A stretch of 21,267 nt of DNA from positions 1 through 21,267 of IMG/VR virus record IMGVR_UViG_3300042564_004771; one strand, 5' to 3'. How positions within the stretch are numbered: position 1 is the stretch's first letter; each line of letters begins with the position of its first letter. The notes below the pieces were generated by a model. The model saw only the letters and a list, made by a program, of their open reading frames with translations. It searched no databases and was not told where the DNA came from. The DNA is from a virus. Of this stretch, positions 1-8,476 are shown in pieces. The translations under genes and the position numbers were made by a program.

Positions 1-614
1 TCATTTACATTAATATCTGTAACATCGTCAGCCGTTAAAACATAATCATTTTTTCCGGTTTTTTCCATTTCTTCTTGTTTGTCATCAAAAAATTGTGATA
101 ATTTTTGATTAAAAGGATATGAATCATAACTTCTTAATTCCAATTTTTCTTGAGGGGTTTTCTCTCGATACTTCTCGATTTTGTTTTCAAGTGAATTAAG
201 TTTACTCATAATGGTATCCATCTCACCTAGTTTTTGTTCCAAGGTATTCAATTGATTGAACAAGTTTTCAAAATAATCGTCTTGTTTGGTTTGGATATTT
301 TTTTGAGCGTCAACCAATTCGGTAATGTCAAGTTCTTCTGAATCAGAAGACCCTTCACCCTTATCTTCCTCAGATTTTCCTTCAGCGTCTACTTTTTCAA
401 CATCTGGGTCAGATTCAACATCAATTGGTTCGGGTGTTGGTGGTGTGGCTTCCGCTCCGGGCGCTGGTGGTGTTGCTTCCGCTCCGAGTGCCGGTGCGAC
501 ATCATCCCCAGGTAATGGTGCCGTTAAAGCATCAATAGCTTCCTGTTCTGAAATATAGTTATTAATACTTCTATATCTTTGGATTTCTTCTAATATTTTT
601 TTATCTAAACTCAT
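1..614 (-). CDS. Acidic coiled-coil phage protein, partial (3' end beyond window)
   Basis: An open frame starts at the ATG at 614-612 and stays open to the window edge, giving about 204 residues without a stop. The first 25 residues look helical (MSLDKKILEEIQRYRSINNY). Residues about 30-65 are an Ala/Pro/Gly/Glu linker built on a tandem repeat (GAEATPP twice). Residues about 65-95 are very acidic. Residues about 95-150 look like a coiled coil (NLFNQLNTLEQKLGEMD). A better-ordered block follows, with RSYDSYPFNQKLSQFF and GKNDYVLTADDV. It lies 4 bases after the 74-residue gene and probably shares its transcript. I do not recognise the family. The position after the hub and the linker plus coiled-coil layout suggest a virion or assembly protein, but this is inference. 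Codons in the linker are more G+C-rich than in the neighbouring genes. Confidence 0.85.
   Translation of the reverse strand, partial: MSLDKKILEEIQRYRSINNYISEQEAIDALTAPLPGDDVAPALGAEATPPAPGAEATPPTPEPIDVESDPDVEKVDAEGKSEEDKGEGSSDSEELDITELVDAQKNIQTKQDDYFENLFNQLNTLEQKLGEMDTIMSKLNSLENKIEKYREKTPQEKLELRSYDSYPFNQKLSQFFDDKQEEMEKTGKNDYVLTADDVTDINVN
439..492 (-). repeat. Two tandem 27-bp in-frame repeats coding a Pro/Ala/Glu linker
   Basis: Two adjacent 27-bp units (439-465 and 466-492) differ at only a few bases. Each encodes a nine-residue block containing GAEATPP in the minus-strand gene. The unit length is a multiple of three, so changes in copy number would keep the frame. The stretch is clearly richer in G+C than its surroundings. 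Confidence 0.8.
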
Positions 615-618
615 TTAA

Positions 619-843
619 TTAACCGTTTAATAATTGTTTTATACCTCTTGAAGTTTCAACTCTGACTTTTCTATTAGCTGTTGTTTGATGTCCCGCTCTT
701 TCGATAAGTCCGTCTTTTTCTCTAACCACATAACAATCACCAGTATCTAAGTCACAAACTTGTTTGGTTCCGTCACCATTATCTTCTTCAGAGTATCTAA
801 CTGATTTTCCAAGATAGTTGTCTAATGTTGCTTTTAAATTCAT
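619..843 (-). CDS. Small hypothetical protein, 74 residues
   Basis: A complete 74-residue frame begins at the ATG at 843-841 and ends 4 bases before the next gene. The sequence is hydrophilic and probably a small fold: MNLKATLDNYLGKSVRY, then a short acidic loop, then KQVCDLDTGDCYVVREKDG, with two cysteines five residues apart, and a basic C-terminus (NRKVRVETSRGIKQLLNG). There is no signal peptide or membrane segment. It follows the giant hub gene after a 42-bp gap that holds a TATTTAT-type element, so it may start a new transcript with the coiled-coil gene. No Shine-Dalgarno motif is present. I do not recognise the family; its reality rests on the tight spacing and sensible composition. Confidence 0.75.
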   Translation of the reverse strand: MNLKATLDNYLGKSVRYSEEDNGDGTKQVCDLDTGDCYVVREKDGLIERAGHQTTANRKVRVETSRGIKQLLNG

Positions 844-852
844 AAAATTATT

Positions 853-866
853 TTTATATATAAATA
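853..866 (-). promoter_or_regulatory. Candidate phage promoter element (TATTTAT core) before the 74-residue gene
   Basis: On the minus strand the sequence reads TATTTATATATAAA, ending 9 bases before the ATG at 843. It resembles elements before four other minus-strand genes here. The spacer is very A/T-rich, so a chance match is quite possible. Confidence 0.35.
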
Positions 867-885
867 TACAACAAAACTAAATAAG

Positions 886-3800
886 TTAACTTGTTATAAC
901 TGTAAATGAAAATGTTTGTGAAATATCTCTAATAATATCATTGGGATTATTGGTGACATTATAAACTACATTTCTGTCGAGAGGTTCTGCAACTAAAGTA
1001 ATTTTACTTTGAATTTTAGTGTCTTTATTGATATCAATAACATAAGTAACTCGTTCACTAACCGCACCTTGTATATCAACATCGGTAATTGAGAAACTTT
1101 GTCGATTTCCACTCACATTATTTTCAAACTCTTTTTCAAAGGTCCCTTCCCCAATTTTCTCATCTACAATTGTATTGTTAGGTCCAACAACAGGTTTAGT
1201 TGCAGTCCATGTCCATTTAACATATTCAGGTAAAATATTCCATTGACCCGAGCCAGGGTTGATAGTGACTACCATATTGGTGTCCCCGCCTGTTGTTTGA
1301 TTAGGTGTTGTATTTGCAATCAATACCACTGGTTGAGGTTGAGTATTAACATTAGGTGGTAATCCCGGTGGTGTTATTGGTATCGATGGCGTTAATTGTT
1401 GAGGGTTATACGTGAATGCACTAAGACTTATCCCATCACCATTTAATCCTTTAACTATTATCGAGTCTTGTTGAAGAACCGGAGTATTACTATAAGGAAC
1501 AATAACACTAATATTAAATCTACTATTAATCGTTATATTTTTTGTGGTCGTTACATTGTTGATTGTGACTGCGGTAACTTGGTCTAAATTATCACCAATA
1601 ATCGTTAAAATAGTCCCACTAATACCTGTTAATGGCGAAAATGTATTTATCGTCGGAGGTGCACAAGTAACACTCACGCTAGTCGTATTTAAATTATTAG
1701 TTGGGTTAGTTATACCATTATTTGTATTCTCAATACTTTTAATTTTAGCGTTATTAACTTTTTTTAGTTCTTTACTTATTTCAATAGGTAATCCCACAAG
1801 CCCTGCTGAGTTAAATGCGTCATCAAATGTTTTTTGTAATTGGGTATACTGACTTAAATTTTTGTCAAAATAGTCTTGCGATACCTTAGATACAGGCCAT
1901 TCACATACATAGTATTTAGTAATTCCAAGTCCTGTGGTTTCATCAAATATCCGAATAACATTTCTACTAAGTCTTGTAACCATGAATGATAAGAACTCTT
2001 TAACTGTATCGAAAATTGCGATTGGTTGTGATGTTGTATCGGGAGTCAAATTTGAAATATTCAAACATGAAAATTTATTTTGCGAAAAGAACTTAACACT
2101 ATCCCCATAATCATCTGTTGTTAATGTTATATTTGCAAAATTATTATTATATCCATTAAATACACCCGAACCCGGTATAAATGTATTAGGATAACATATC
2201 ATATAAATTAAAACTTGTATATAAGGGTCAGTTGTTTCTTTTTTAATTTCGTCGACAAATTGTTGAGGAGTGAGTTTAGTCAATACCGAAGATTGAGCAT
2301 CTCCCCATGTTTGGAAATTGGATGATAAATTATTTCTACATGAATTACTAGCGGCACTACTATTTTTACTAACTTGGGAAACATATTTTGAGGTATCGAT
2401 ATTTGTAATCGCTTTACCTGTTACACTATCTTTAGAATTTCTAATTAAACTTTCAACGTTTGTCAATAAATTCTGATTAATACTTTGTAAGTATTTGTCA
2501 ATTGGCGGTAAATTATAAGTGCTTTGTCTAGTCCCTGTGAATGTTGTTTCAAAAGTTCCTGGAGTAATTGCATGATTGACTTCAGTAATAAAATATGCCC
2601 CATGAAACATTGGGATATGATTTAAATTAAAATACATTGTAGGTTGTAGTAAAGCATTTCCAAGACATTGGACAGTGCACTGATAACTTCTACCTTTATA
2701 GTATTCATATAATCCATTATTTTGGGTTGCAACATTCCTACCTGAATATTGGTCATTCATATTAATAAGCGTCATAACCGATTCAGAAGTCGCTTTGCCA
2801 GGGTCCATAGTTACATTAATCGAGTAAAATACATTTTGATTTCTGATACCAGCATCAACATTAAATCCAACACATTTGTTTGAAATTCCCCAATCTTTTT
2901 TGTTTGTAATATCTTCAATCAATGGGTTATCAGTATATCTCCTCATTTCAAATGAATCACTTCTAAATCTTGAATTTTTTGGTAGTTCAAGATGTTCCGA
3001 AGGTTTTCCAATAAAGAAACAAACCATTTTTGGACTTGAGTTTGTATAATCGGCCTCCAAATATGTTCCCCACATTCTATTTCCAAATTCTAAGCTCCCC
3101 TCAGCGTTTGGTGTTGTTATTCCTGATACATCCTGCACATTATAAAAATTGACATAAGATGGTAATGGCATTACATAAAATTTATTATTAATTAAAATTT
3201 CACTTAAAAACGAATATACACTCATTCTCATATTCAAAGCACTTTTACTAAGAACATTTCTTAAACTAAAGATATCTAAAATTATAGTGTCACCAATATT
3301 TCTAGACGCTCGGTCTAAAAATAAAAAATCTTCAAATAATGTTTTAGTTGAAAAATCCGAACCTGCAATCCATTTATCATTTAACGCCTTGAATACTTCC
3401 CAAGTTTCAATTTTACTTTGCTCACCGTCAATAACGCTCTTAATAGTTCTCTCAGGTAATTCTTGTTGATTAGGTAGCCCCTCTCTTATTTGTGTTAAAA
3501 TTGAATTTAATATGTTACTTTGGAAATTAGAAGTTTTTGTCAAATATTCTTGAAGCTTACTCTTAAATTGCAAAGGAGTTATCGTAGGTTGTAGTAGTTT
3601 TTGAGTTGCCGACATTTTTATAATTGGTGCCAACAATTTGACGTTATTTGTGGTAAATTCAATATTATTGTCAATAAAAAAATCAGTTATATATGAACCT
3701 CCATCAGAATATTTTAAATTAGTTATTGTTGAGAATCCAACTTCAGTTTCTAATGCTAACCACGCATCAGGGTAATTTGTTTTTGATGTGGATAACGTAA

Positions 3801-6800
3801 CATTATTTAATACTGACGGTAAACTATTCCTAACGTAAGGGTTAAATATTATTGGGTTAACAATTGAATTATTACCCCCTCCTTGAGCCAGGTAAGAATC
3901 CATAACCCTCCGGTTATATTGTGCAGGATTCCCATACTTCAATATTACATCATACTCTAAGAATGATTTAATTGTGCTAGAAAATAATGATAATTGGGCA
4001 TCCCCAATGGTATTAAAATATTGTTCGCTAGTTACTGAAGAATTTTTTGAGTTAATCTCCATTAAATTTCTGAACAAGTATTGGAAATTTTTATATAACA
4101 CATTAGGGTCTGAAGGAGATTGCCCTATAGGTATTATTACTTCAGGACCTAAATCAATATTTGCAATTGGTTTAGACCAATTCAAAAATTCTTGTTCAAA
4201 TTTATCTAAAATACTTTTATCAAAGACCGAGAAAATTTCTTCAATTTTAGAATACTCGTCGGTAGTTAATAATTTAAATGGTGATTGTTGTGTCGTACCA
4301 GTTTCAATTTTATTCAAATAAGAATCCGGTTGTGGTTTAACTATTTGTTCATTATTAAAGTAACCATAATTTGGTGATGCCCATAGTGTTCTAACGGAAC
4401 CATTATATATTGAATTGTTATCAATAAAATTACATATTGATTGATTATTGTTAACACATTCAATTTTAGTTTGATTAAATTGGGTTCCAAATGAAGGTAT
4501 AATATAATATTTAAGACTACTTGTGTTATTACTTGGGTTACATTCAGCTCCTGTGGATGTATCATCCCCTAATCCATTGGGAACAATAACCGACCATGTT
4601 TCAATATTTTGGAATGGGTATGTGTTTCCGCTTGACGTTTGTATGTTTGAATCAGTGAAATTAAATACTTGAACTCCATAATCAATACTTTTTTGTATTT
4701 CACTATCTGTGTAATTTTGATACAAATCATAACCATTATAAAATACGTTAAAATCGTTAATTACTTTTGGATAAAATCCTGTCTGTATTTCAACACTATC
4801 ATTAAAAGTATTTTGTAATGTAATTTTTTTAACCCCTTCGTAATTAAATGTATATGTTTTAGTATCAGAACTAACTATCGGGTCAAAATTCCCTTTATAG
4901 TCAAAATTCTTCCAAGCAGAATCTAAAATATCGACATTATCCGTTTTGTATGTTTTATATCGATACCATATAGACCCAAGTTTTAGAACCCAAGCATATG
5001 GCATTTTATGTATCGCACCAAATTTTTTGAAACAAGATGCAATGTAATCCAAATCACTAGAAGCGTCTAATGTTTTATATTTCTCCTTTAGCGATGCCAA
5101 GGGTAGTGAATTGATAAAAAGATATGCCGCTTGGGTATATGGATGCGGGTCCTTTCTTCTCCAATTATAAACCCCGTTTTGAATTGCGTTTACAAAATAA
5201 GGTGTGTTTAACAACGATGTTGTTGTTTCAATAGAGTTATTTCTATTTGGTGAAAAATAATTTACGTATCCTTCAGTTGGTATAAAAAACGTCGGGTTTT
5301 TTCTTAAATCATAAAACGCGGATAATCCAATTGTTGATACGTCACTTGTTGGGTTAGAAACTCTTATATATGAAAAATTAGTTACGGGTCTATTAGTACT
5401 ATAATCGTAAACACTATTAAAATTAGAAATGACATCTCTATCTTCAAATACAGTTAATACTCTATTAGTTGAGTATACCGAATTTTTAGTATTAGTCGCA
5501 CTATTCGCCATATTATCAGAAACCCATTTTGGGTCAGTGAACGGATAAGTATCAATTATTATTGGCTCATTAGTTACGTTTTTAACTATTTGCAATAACC
5601 CATCAGAAATTGTTTGTATTTGAGGTTCTTTACCTAAATCATTTAAACTTAATATATTGAATGAATTATCGGTCAACGCTTTAATATATGGTGTGACAAA
5701 AAAATCTCTAATAAAATCTTGGTAAGAACGTCCAGTACCTTGATTTGATATGTTTTCTAAAAACGTAGGATAGTTCTCAGAGGTTATATTGTAATTTTTA
5801 AGTTTTAATGTTAAGAAAGGTGAACTAACCCCCAAACTTGTTTTAATGTTATTTGTTTCGGCGTTAACAATCAATTTTGATAATTGGTCAAGTTGATTGT
5901 TATTACCTCTAATAAAATTAGAGTAATTTGAAGTTAAGAATTGTCTTTCCCATATTTCATAGAAAAACTTAATCTCTTGTTTATTAACATACGCAATCCC
6001 TTGAGAGGGGTATTCAATCGCATTAACATTAATTATATTTGTTGTGTTTTGGCTATCGATTGGGGGTTGAGTAATTGGCACATCAAATTTTTGTCCGAGA
6101 CCTTTAAAGTATTCTTCAACAAATTCAACTTCAGGCCATACATCATATAACCATCCTTTTGTTTGGTCAACATACCCTGGGTCTCCAGGATATTTTAATT
6201 GAAAACGACCATTCTTAAAATCCGGTGACTCCACAAAAAATTGTGGCCATGGATACACAGGTTCTTCCCCGTTCACCAATCCTTGATTTTGATTTTTAGC
6301 TTCTTGGGAAATGTTATAATGTTGTCTATTATCTACTCCAGGCGCCGAAGACGGATTATTTAAAATAGAGTTAACTCTCGCCGGATGATTCCTTACTTTC
6401 CAAGCATTAGTATGAACTTCATCCATTAGTCTAATGAAACCCTCGGCAGACGCCATAATAACCGCACTAATATTTCTTACGGTTGGTTTAAACCCTAAAC
6501 CTACCGATGAACTTTCAATTTTGTTAGATAAGTCCGTAGTAATTTCAGTTTCATATTCTAATAATTTCTTATTAGATTCAGTATCCATCTTATTTAATAA
6601 ACGTTGGAATTCACTAAAATTATATACGGGGGGAAATACAGTATTGTTATTGTTTGTTTCTTTTATTGGACTTAATTGTTTAATAATTAATTTTTCTTCA
6701 ACTAGTTTGATATCGGCATCGGTTGGTAATAAAATTCCTGTCTGTGATATTGTTGTTCGATATAAATCAATTTCACTTAATGAAATTTGTTTTAAAAAAG

Positions 6801-8163
6801 TATTATATGTTATACTATTTTTAATTGGTGTTTTACTTTTCTTACCTAATGTTGGATTAGTTTCTAATAATTTATTAAAATCAGTTACATACCCCGAAAG
6901 GAATGTATTCGATTCTTGTCTTATTGTTTGATTTTCAAGAAACTCTTGTTTAAAAATAAAAACTTCTTCACCAGTTCCTTTTAATATAATAGGTTTAGGG
7001 TTCATATATTTATTAAACCACGATTGACTTCCCGAGTAAACTTCAATAAAATAATTTGATAAAGTTTCTTGATAATTTCTAATATTGGTTAAAGGTTCAA
7101 TAACAACTGGTGGGTATGATTGTTGAATCGTCTTTTCAAAATCTTGTAGTTTATTCATCAGTTGGGTTATCGTCAATTCAGGGAAATCAAGACTAATTAA
7201 ACCTTTTGATTTATATTCACTGTAAACTTCAACAATTTTTTGGTATCCCTTTTCCGCAACAAGTTCTGTGACAACATTATTTTTTGATATTGATGATTCT
7301 TTAGATATTACATTACTTTTAGATTGTGACTCAATATTCTTGTTTGAACCTCCTTCAGGTGACGTTGTTGATTTTGAAATATCAAAAATTTTACTATACA
7401 TGTGAGGTGTTGCTAATAAGCTCCCCATTGATATTTCATTTAATATATTAAATTTAAACCCCGAAAAGTCTAATTCAATTGAATAATTACCACTAAACGT
7501 ATTATATCTCGCATTAAATTTTAAAAGGTTCAATTGATATCTAACCGCTTGCCCATAATACCCCTTAAGTGTAAGATAAAAAGGGCAATATGGCATATTA
7601 AAAAATGCGGCATATGGCGAATCATCCCCAAGTTGAAATAATGCTCTTCCTTGGACATCTTCAAGCGTCATACTAACCGTAGGGACAAATGAAGTATTTG
7701 TTTTGATGTTAATACTTGTTATACCGAGTAATCCATTATCTGTCGATTTTTTACCCGGGTTGGAAAGTGATGATTTTATATATGGATTTTTCCCATTTGG
7801 TGGTGTAATTATTTCTTCCTGTATTTGATTATCACCTAAACCATTTCTAGTGTTTTTACCAGTCAATTCATCATAATAACCTGTCGTTAAGAAAGTTTCT
7901 TCGGTTGGTTTTAGAAAATTTATGGCCGCGATTGAGATAGTTCTATTTGTATCATTTGGTGCAGCACCAATTGACAATTTTGTTCTCGGTAATAATTCCG
8001 CCTCAAGATTAACATACATGACTAAATTTTCATGGTCAACTAACCTTTCTTTAATATTACCAAACGTATCTATAGTTTTATTTGGGTCAACAACTGCAAT
8101 GTTTTGATAATCAAACTCTACTAAAATATTACCACTTTTATCTCCTTGTAAATTACCTGCCAT
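886..8163 (-). CDS. Giant baseplate hub protein (gp27/gpD-like regions plus IPT/TIG domain), 2425 residues
   Basis: This is probably the central hub at the end of the tail tube. The N-terminal region (about 1-260) has FDYQNIAVVDP near the start and NMPYCPFYLTLKGYYGQ near 190-205, a pattern of hub-type phage proteins. A second hub-like block lies near 1835-1885, with MYFNLNHIPMFHGAYFI, VNHAITPG and TGTRQS, like the end of gpD/gp27-type hubs. The region between (about 270-1750) is unassigned; it includes a well-ordered stretch near 1048-1070 (GAIHKMPYAWVLKLGSIWYR). Residues about 1975-2065 contain GYNNNFANITL, similar to lysozyme-like modules of phage tail proteins, but I see no clear catalytic Glu. 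An IPT/TIG immunoglobulin-like domain spans about 2167-2252 (PTINTFSPLTGISGT), followed by a Pro-rich linker and a C-terminal beta-rich domain. T4 gp27 is only 391 residues. The start overlaps the LysM gene by 11 bases, so the two are translationally coupled. Confidence 0.8.
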   Translation of the reverse strand: MAGNLQGDKSGNILVEFDYQNIAVVDPNKTIDTFGNIKERLVDHENLVMYVNLEAELLPRTKLSIGAAPNDTNRTISIAAINFLKPTEETFLTTGYYDELTGKNTRNGLGDNQIQEEIITPPNGKNPYIKSSLSNPGKKSTDNGLLGITSINIKTNTSFVPTVSMTLEDVQGRALFQLGDDSPYAAFFNMPYCPFYLTLKGYYGQAVRYQLNLLKFNARYNTFSGNYSIELDFSGFKFNILNEISMGSLLATPHMYSKIFDISKSTTSPEGGSNKNIESQSKSNVISKESSISKNNVVTELVAEKGYQKIVEVYSEYKSKGLISLDFPELTITQLMNKLQDFEKTIQQSYPPVVIEPLTNIRNYQETLSNYFIEVYSGSQSWFNKYMNPKPIILKGTGEEVFIFKQEFLENQTIRQESNTFLSGYVTDFNKLLETNPTLGKKSKTPIKNSITYNTFLKQISLSEIDLYRTTISQTGILLPTDADIKLVEEKLIIKQLSPIKETNNNNTVFPPVYNFSEFQRLLNKMDTESNKKLLEYETEITTDLSNKIESSSVGLGFKPTVRNISAVIMASAEGFIRLMDEVHTNAWKVRNHPARVNSILNNPSSAPGVDNRQHYNISQEAKNQNQGLVNGEEPVYPWPQFFVESPDFKNGRFQLKYPGDPGYVDQTKGWLYDVWPEVEFVEEYFKGLGQKFDVPITQPPIDSQNTTNIINVNAIEYPSQGIAYVNKQEIKFFYEIWERQFLTSNYSNFIRGNNNQLDQLSKLIVNAETNNIKTSLGVSSPFLTLKLKNYNITSENYPTFLENISNQGTGRSYQDFIRDFFVTPYIKALTDNSFNILSLNDLGKEPQIQTISDGLLQIVKNVTNEPIIIDTYPFTDPKWVSDNMANSATNTKNSVYSTNRVLTVFEDRDVISNFNSVYDYSTNRPVTNFSYIRVSNPTSDVSTIGLSAFYDLRKNPTFFIPTEGYVNYFSPNRNNSIETTTSLLNTPYFVNAIQNGVYNWRRKDPHPYTQAAYLFINSLPLASLKEKYKTLDASSDLDYIASCFKKFGAIHKMPYAWVLKLGSIWYRYKTYKTDNVDILDSAWKNFDYKGNFDPIVSSDTKTYTFNYEGVKKITLQNTFNDSVEIQTGFYPKVINDFNVFYNGYDLYQNYTDSEIQKSIDYGVQVFNFTDSNIQTSSGNTYPFQNIETWSVIVPNGLGDDTSTGAECNPSNNTSSLKYYIIPSFGTQFNQTKIECVNNNQSICNFIDNNSIYNGSVRTLWASPNYGYFNNEQIVKPQPDSYLNKIETGTTQQSPFKLLTTDEYSKIEEIFSVFDKSILDKFEQEFLNWSKPIANIDLGPEVIIPIGQSPSDPNVLYKNFQYLFRNLMEINSKNSSVTSEQYFNTIGDAQLSLFSSTIKSFLEYDVILKYGNPAQYNRRVMDSYLAQGGGNNSIVNPIIFNPYVRNSLPSVLNNVTLSTSKTNYPDAWLALETEVGFSTITNLKYSDGGSYITDFFIDNNIEFTTNNVKLLAPIIKMSATQKLLQPTITPLQFKSKLQEYLTKTSNFQSNILNSILTQIREGLPNQQELPERTIKSVIDGEQSKIETWEVFKALNDKWIAGSDFSTKTLFEDFLFLDRASRNIGDTIILDIFSLRNVLSKSALNMRMSVYSFLSEILINNKFYVMPLPSYVNFYNVQDVSGITTPNAEGSLEFGNRMWGTYLEADYTNSSPKMVCFFIGKPSEHLELPKNSRFRSDSFEMRRYTDNPLIEDITNKKDWGISNKCVGFNVDAGIRNQNVFYSINVTMDPGKATSESVMTLINMNDQYSGRNVATQNNGLYEYYKGRSYQCTVQCLGNALLQPTMYFNLNHIPMFHGAYFITEVNHAITPGTFETTFTGTRQSTYNLPPIDKYLQSINQNLLTNVESLIRNSKDSVTGKAITNIDTSKYVSQVSKNSSAASNSCRNNLSSNFQTWGDAQSSVLTKLTPQQFVDEIKKETTDPYIQVLIYMICYPNTFIPGSGVFNGYNNNFANITLTTDDYGDSVKFFSQNKFSCLNISNLTPDTTSQPIAIFDTVKEFLSFMVTRLSRNVIRIFDETTGLGITKYYVCEWPVSKVSQDYFDKNLSQYTQLQKTFDDAFNSAGLVGLPIEISKELKKVNNAKIKSIENTNNGITNPTNNLNTTSVSVTCAPPTINTFSPLTGISGTILTIIGDNLDQVTAVTINNVTTTKNITINSRFNISVIVPYSNTPVLQQDSIIVKGLNGDGISLSAFTYNPQQLTPSIPITPPGLPPNVNTQPQPVVLIANTTPNQTTGGDTNMVVTINPGSGQWNILPEYVKWTWTATKPVVGPNNTIVDEKIGEGTFEKEFENNVSGNRQSFSITDVDIQGAVSERVTYVIDINKDTKIQSKITLVAEPLDRNVVYNVTNNPNDIIRDISQTFSFTVITS

Positions 8164-8476
8164 AATAATAAAAATATTCGGACACCGCCGCTTTATAGTC
8201 TTGTAATGAAGGTAGTAAAGGATATGGGATTATCAATACCGCACCGTCATATATATTATTTTCTAAACCGCCAAATTGGGGATTTGCCTGTAAAATTAAC
8301 CAACCGAAAAAAGGTGAATTGTAAAATTCTTGTGAGACAACATCTAATCTACTTCTACCTACTTTATAAATAAATGTTTTATCTGTTGTCTTTTGAACAA
8401 TGTTTACAAAAGGAACAACAGTTTGTTCACCATTAATTAAAAAGTCACTATATCTATTCCAATATTGATATGCCAT
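8153..8476 (-). CDS. LysM-type baseplate protein (T4 gp53 / P2 gpX-like), 107 residues
   Basis: A small baseplate protein expected to connect the tube-proximal baseplate with the hub. The central region has the LysM pattern: TFIYKVGRSRLDVVSQEFYN, then an aromatic/hydrophobic segment (FFGWLILQANPQ) and GAVLIIPYPL, matching the usual 'Y.V..G.RLD.IS.E.Y...W..I..AN....G..L.IP'. LysM-like proteins occur in this slot as gpX of P2, gp53 of T4 and Afp7 of contractile injection systems. In phage baseplates the fold serves assembly and need not bind peptidoglycan. The start overlaps the stop of the 1673-residue gene (TAATG), and its own end overlaps the hub start by 11 bases, so all three are probably made in fixed ratio. 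No Shine-Dalgarno motif is seen. The C-terminus is Tyr-rich (EYFYYYGR). Confidence 0.8.
   Translation of the reverse strand: MAYQYWNRYSDFLINGEQTVVPFVNIVQKTTDKTFIYKVGRSRLDVVSQEFYNSPFFGWLILQANPQFGGLENNIYDGAVLIIPYPLLPSLQDYKAAVSEYFYYYGR

Noticed and set aside
325-558. Plus-strand open frame of 77 residues rich in Ser, Gly and Ala
   Set aside because: It is the antisense shadow of the acidic linker and repeat of the partial minus-strand gene.
4341-4565. Minus-strand open frame of 74 residues inside the hub gene
   Set aside because: It is in another frame of the hub coding sequence with low-complexity Ile/Leu/Val/Asn content and no start context.
6434-6931. Plus-strand open frame of 165 residues, hydrophobic
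   Set aside because: It lies fully inside the hub gene on the other strand; its hydrophobic look comes from the complement of Asn/Lys/Glu-rich coding sequence, and it has no promoter or neighbours.
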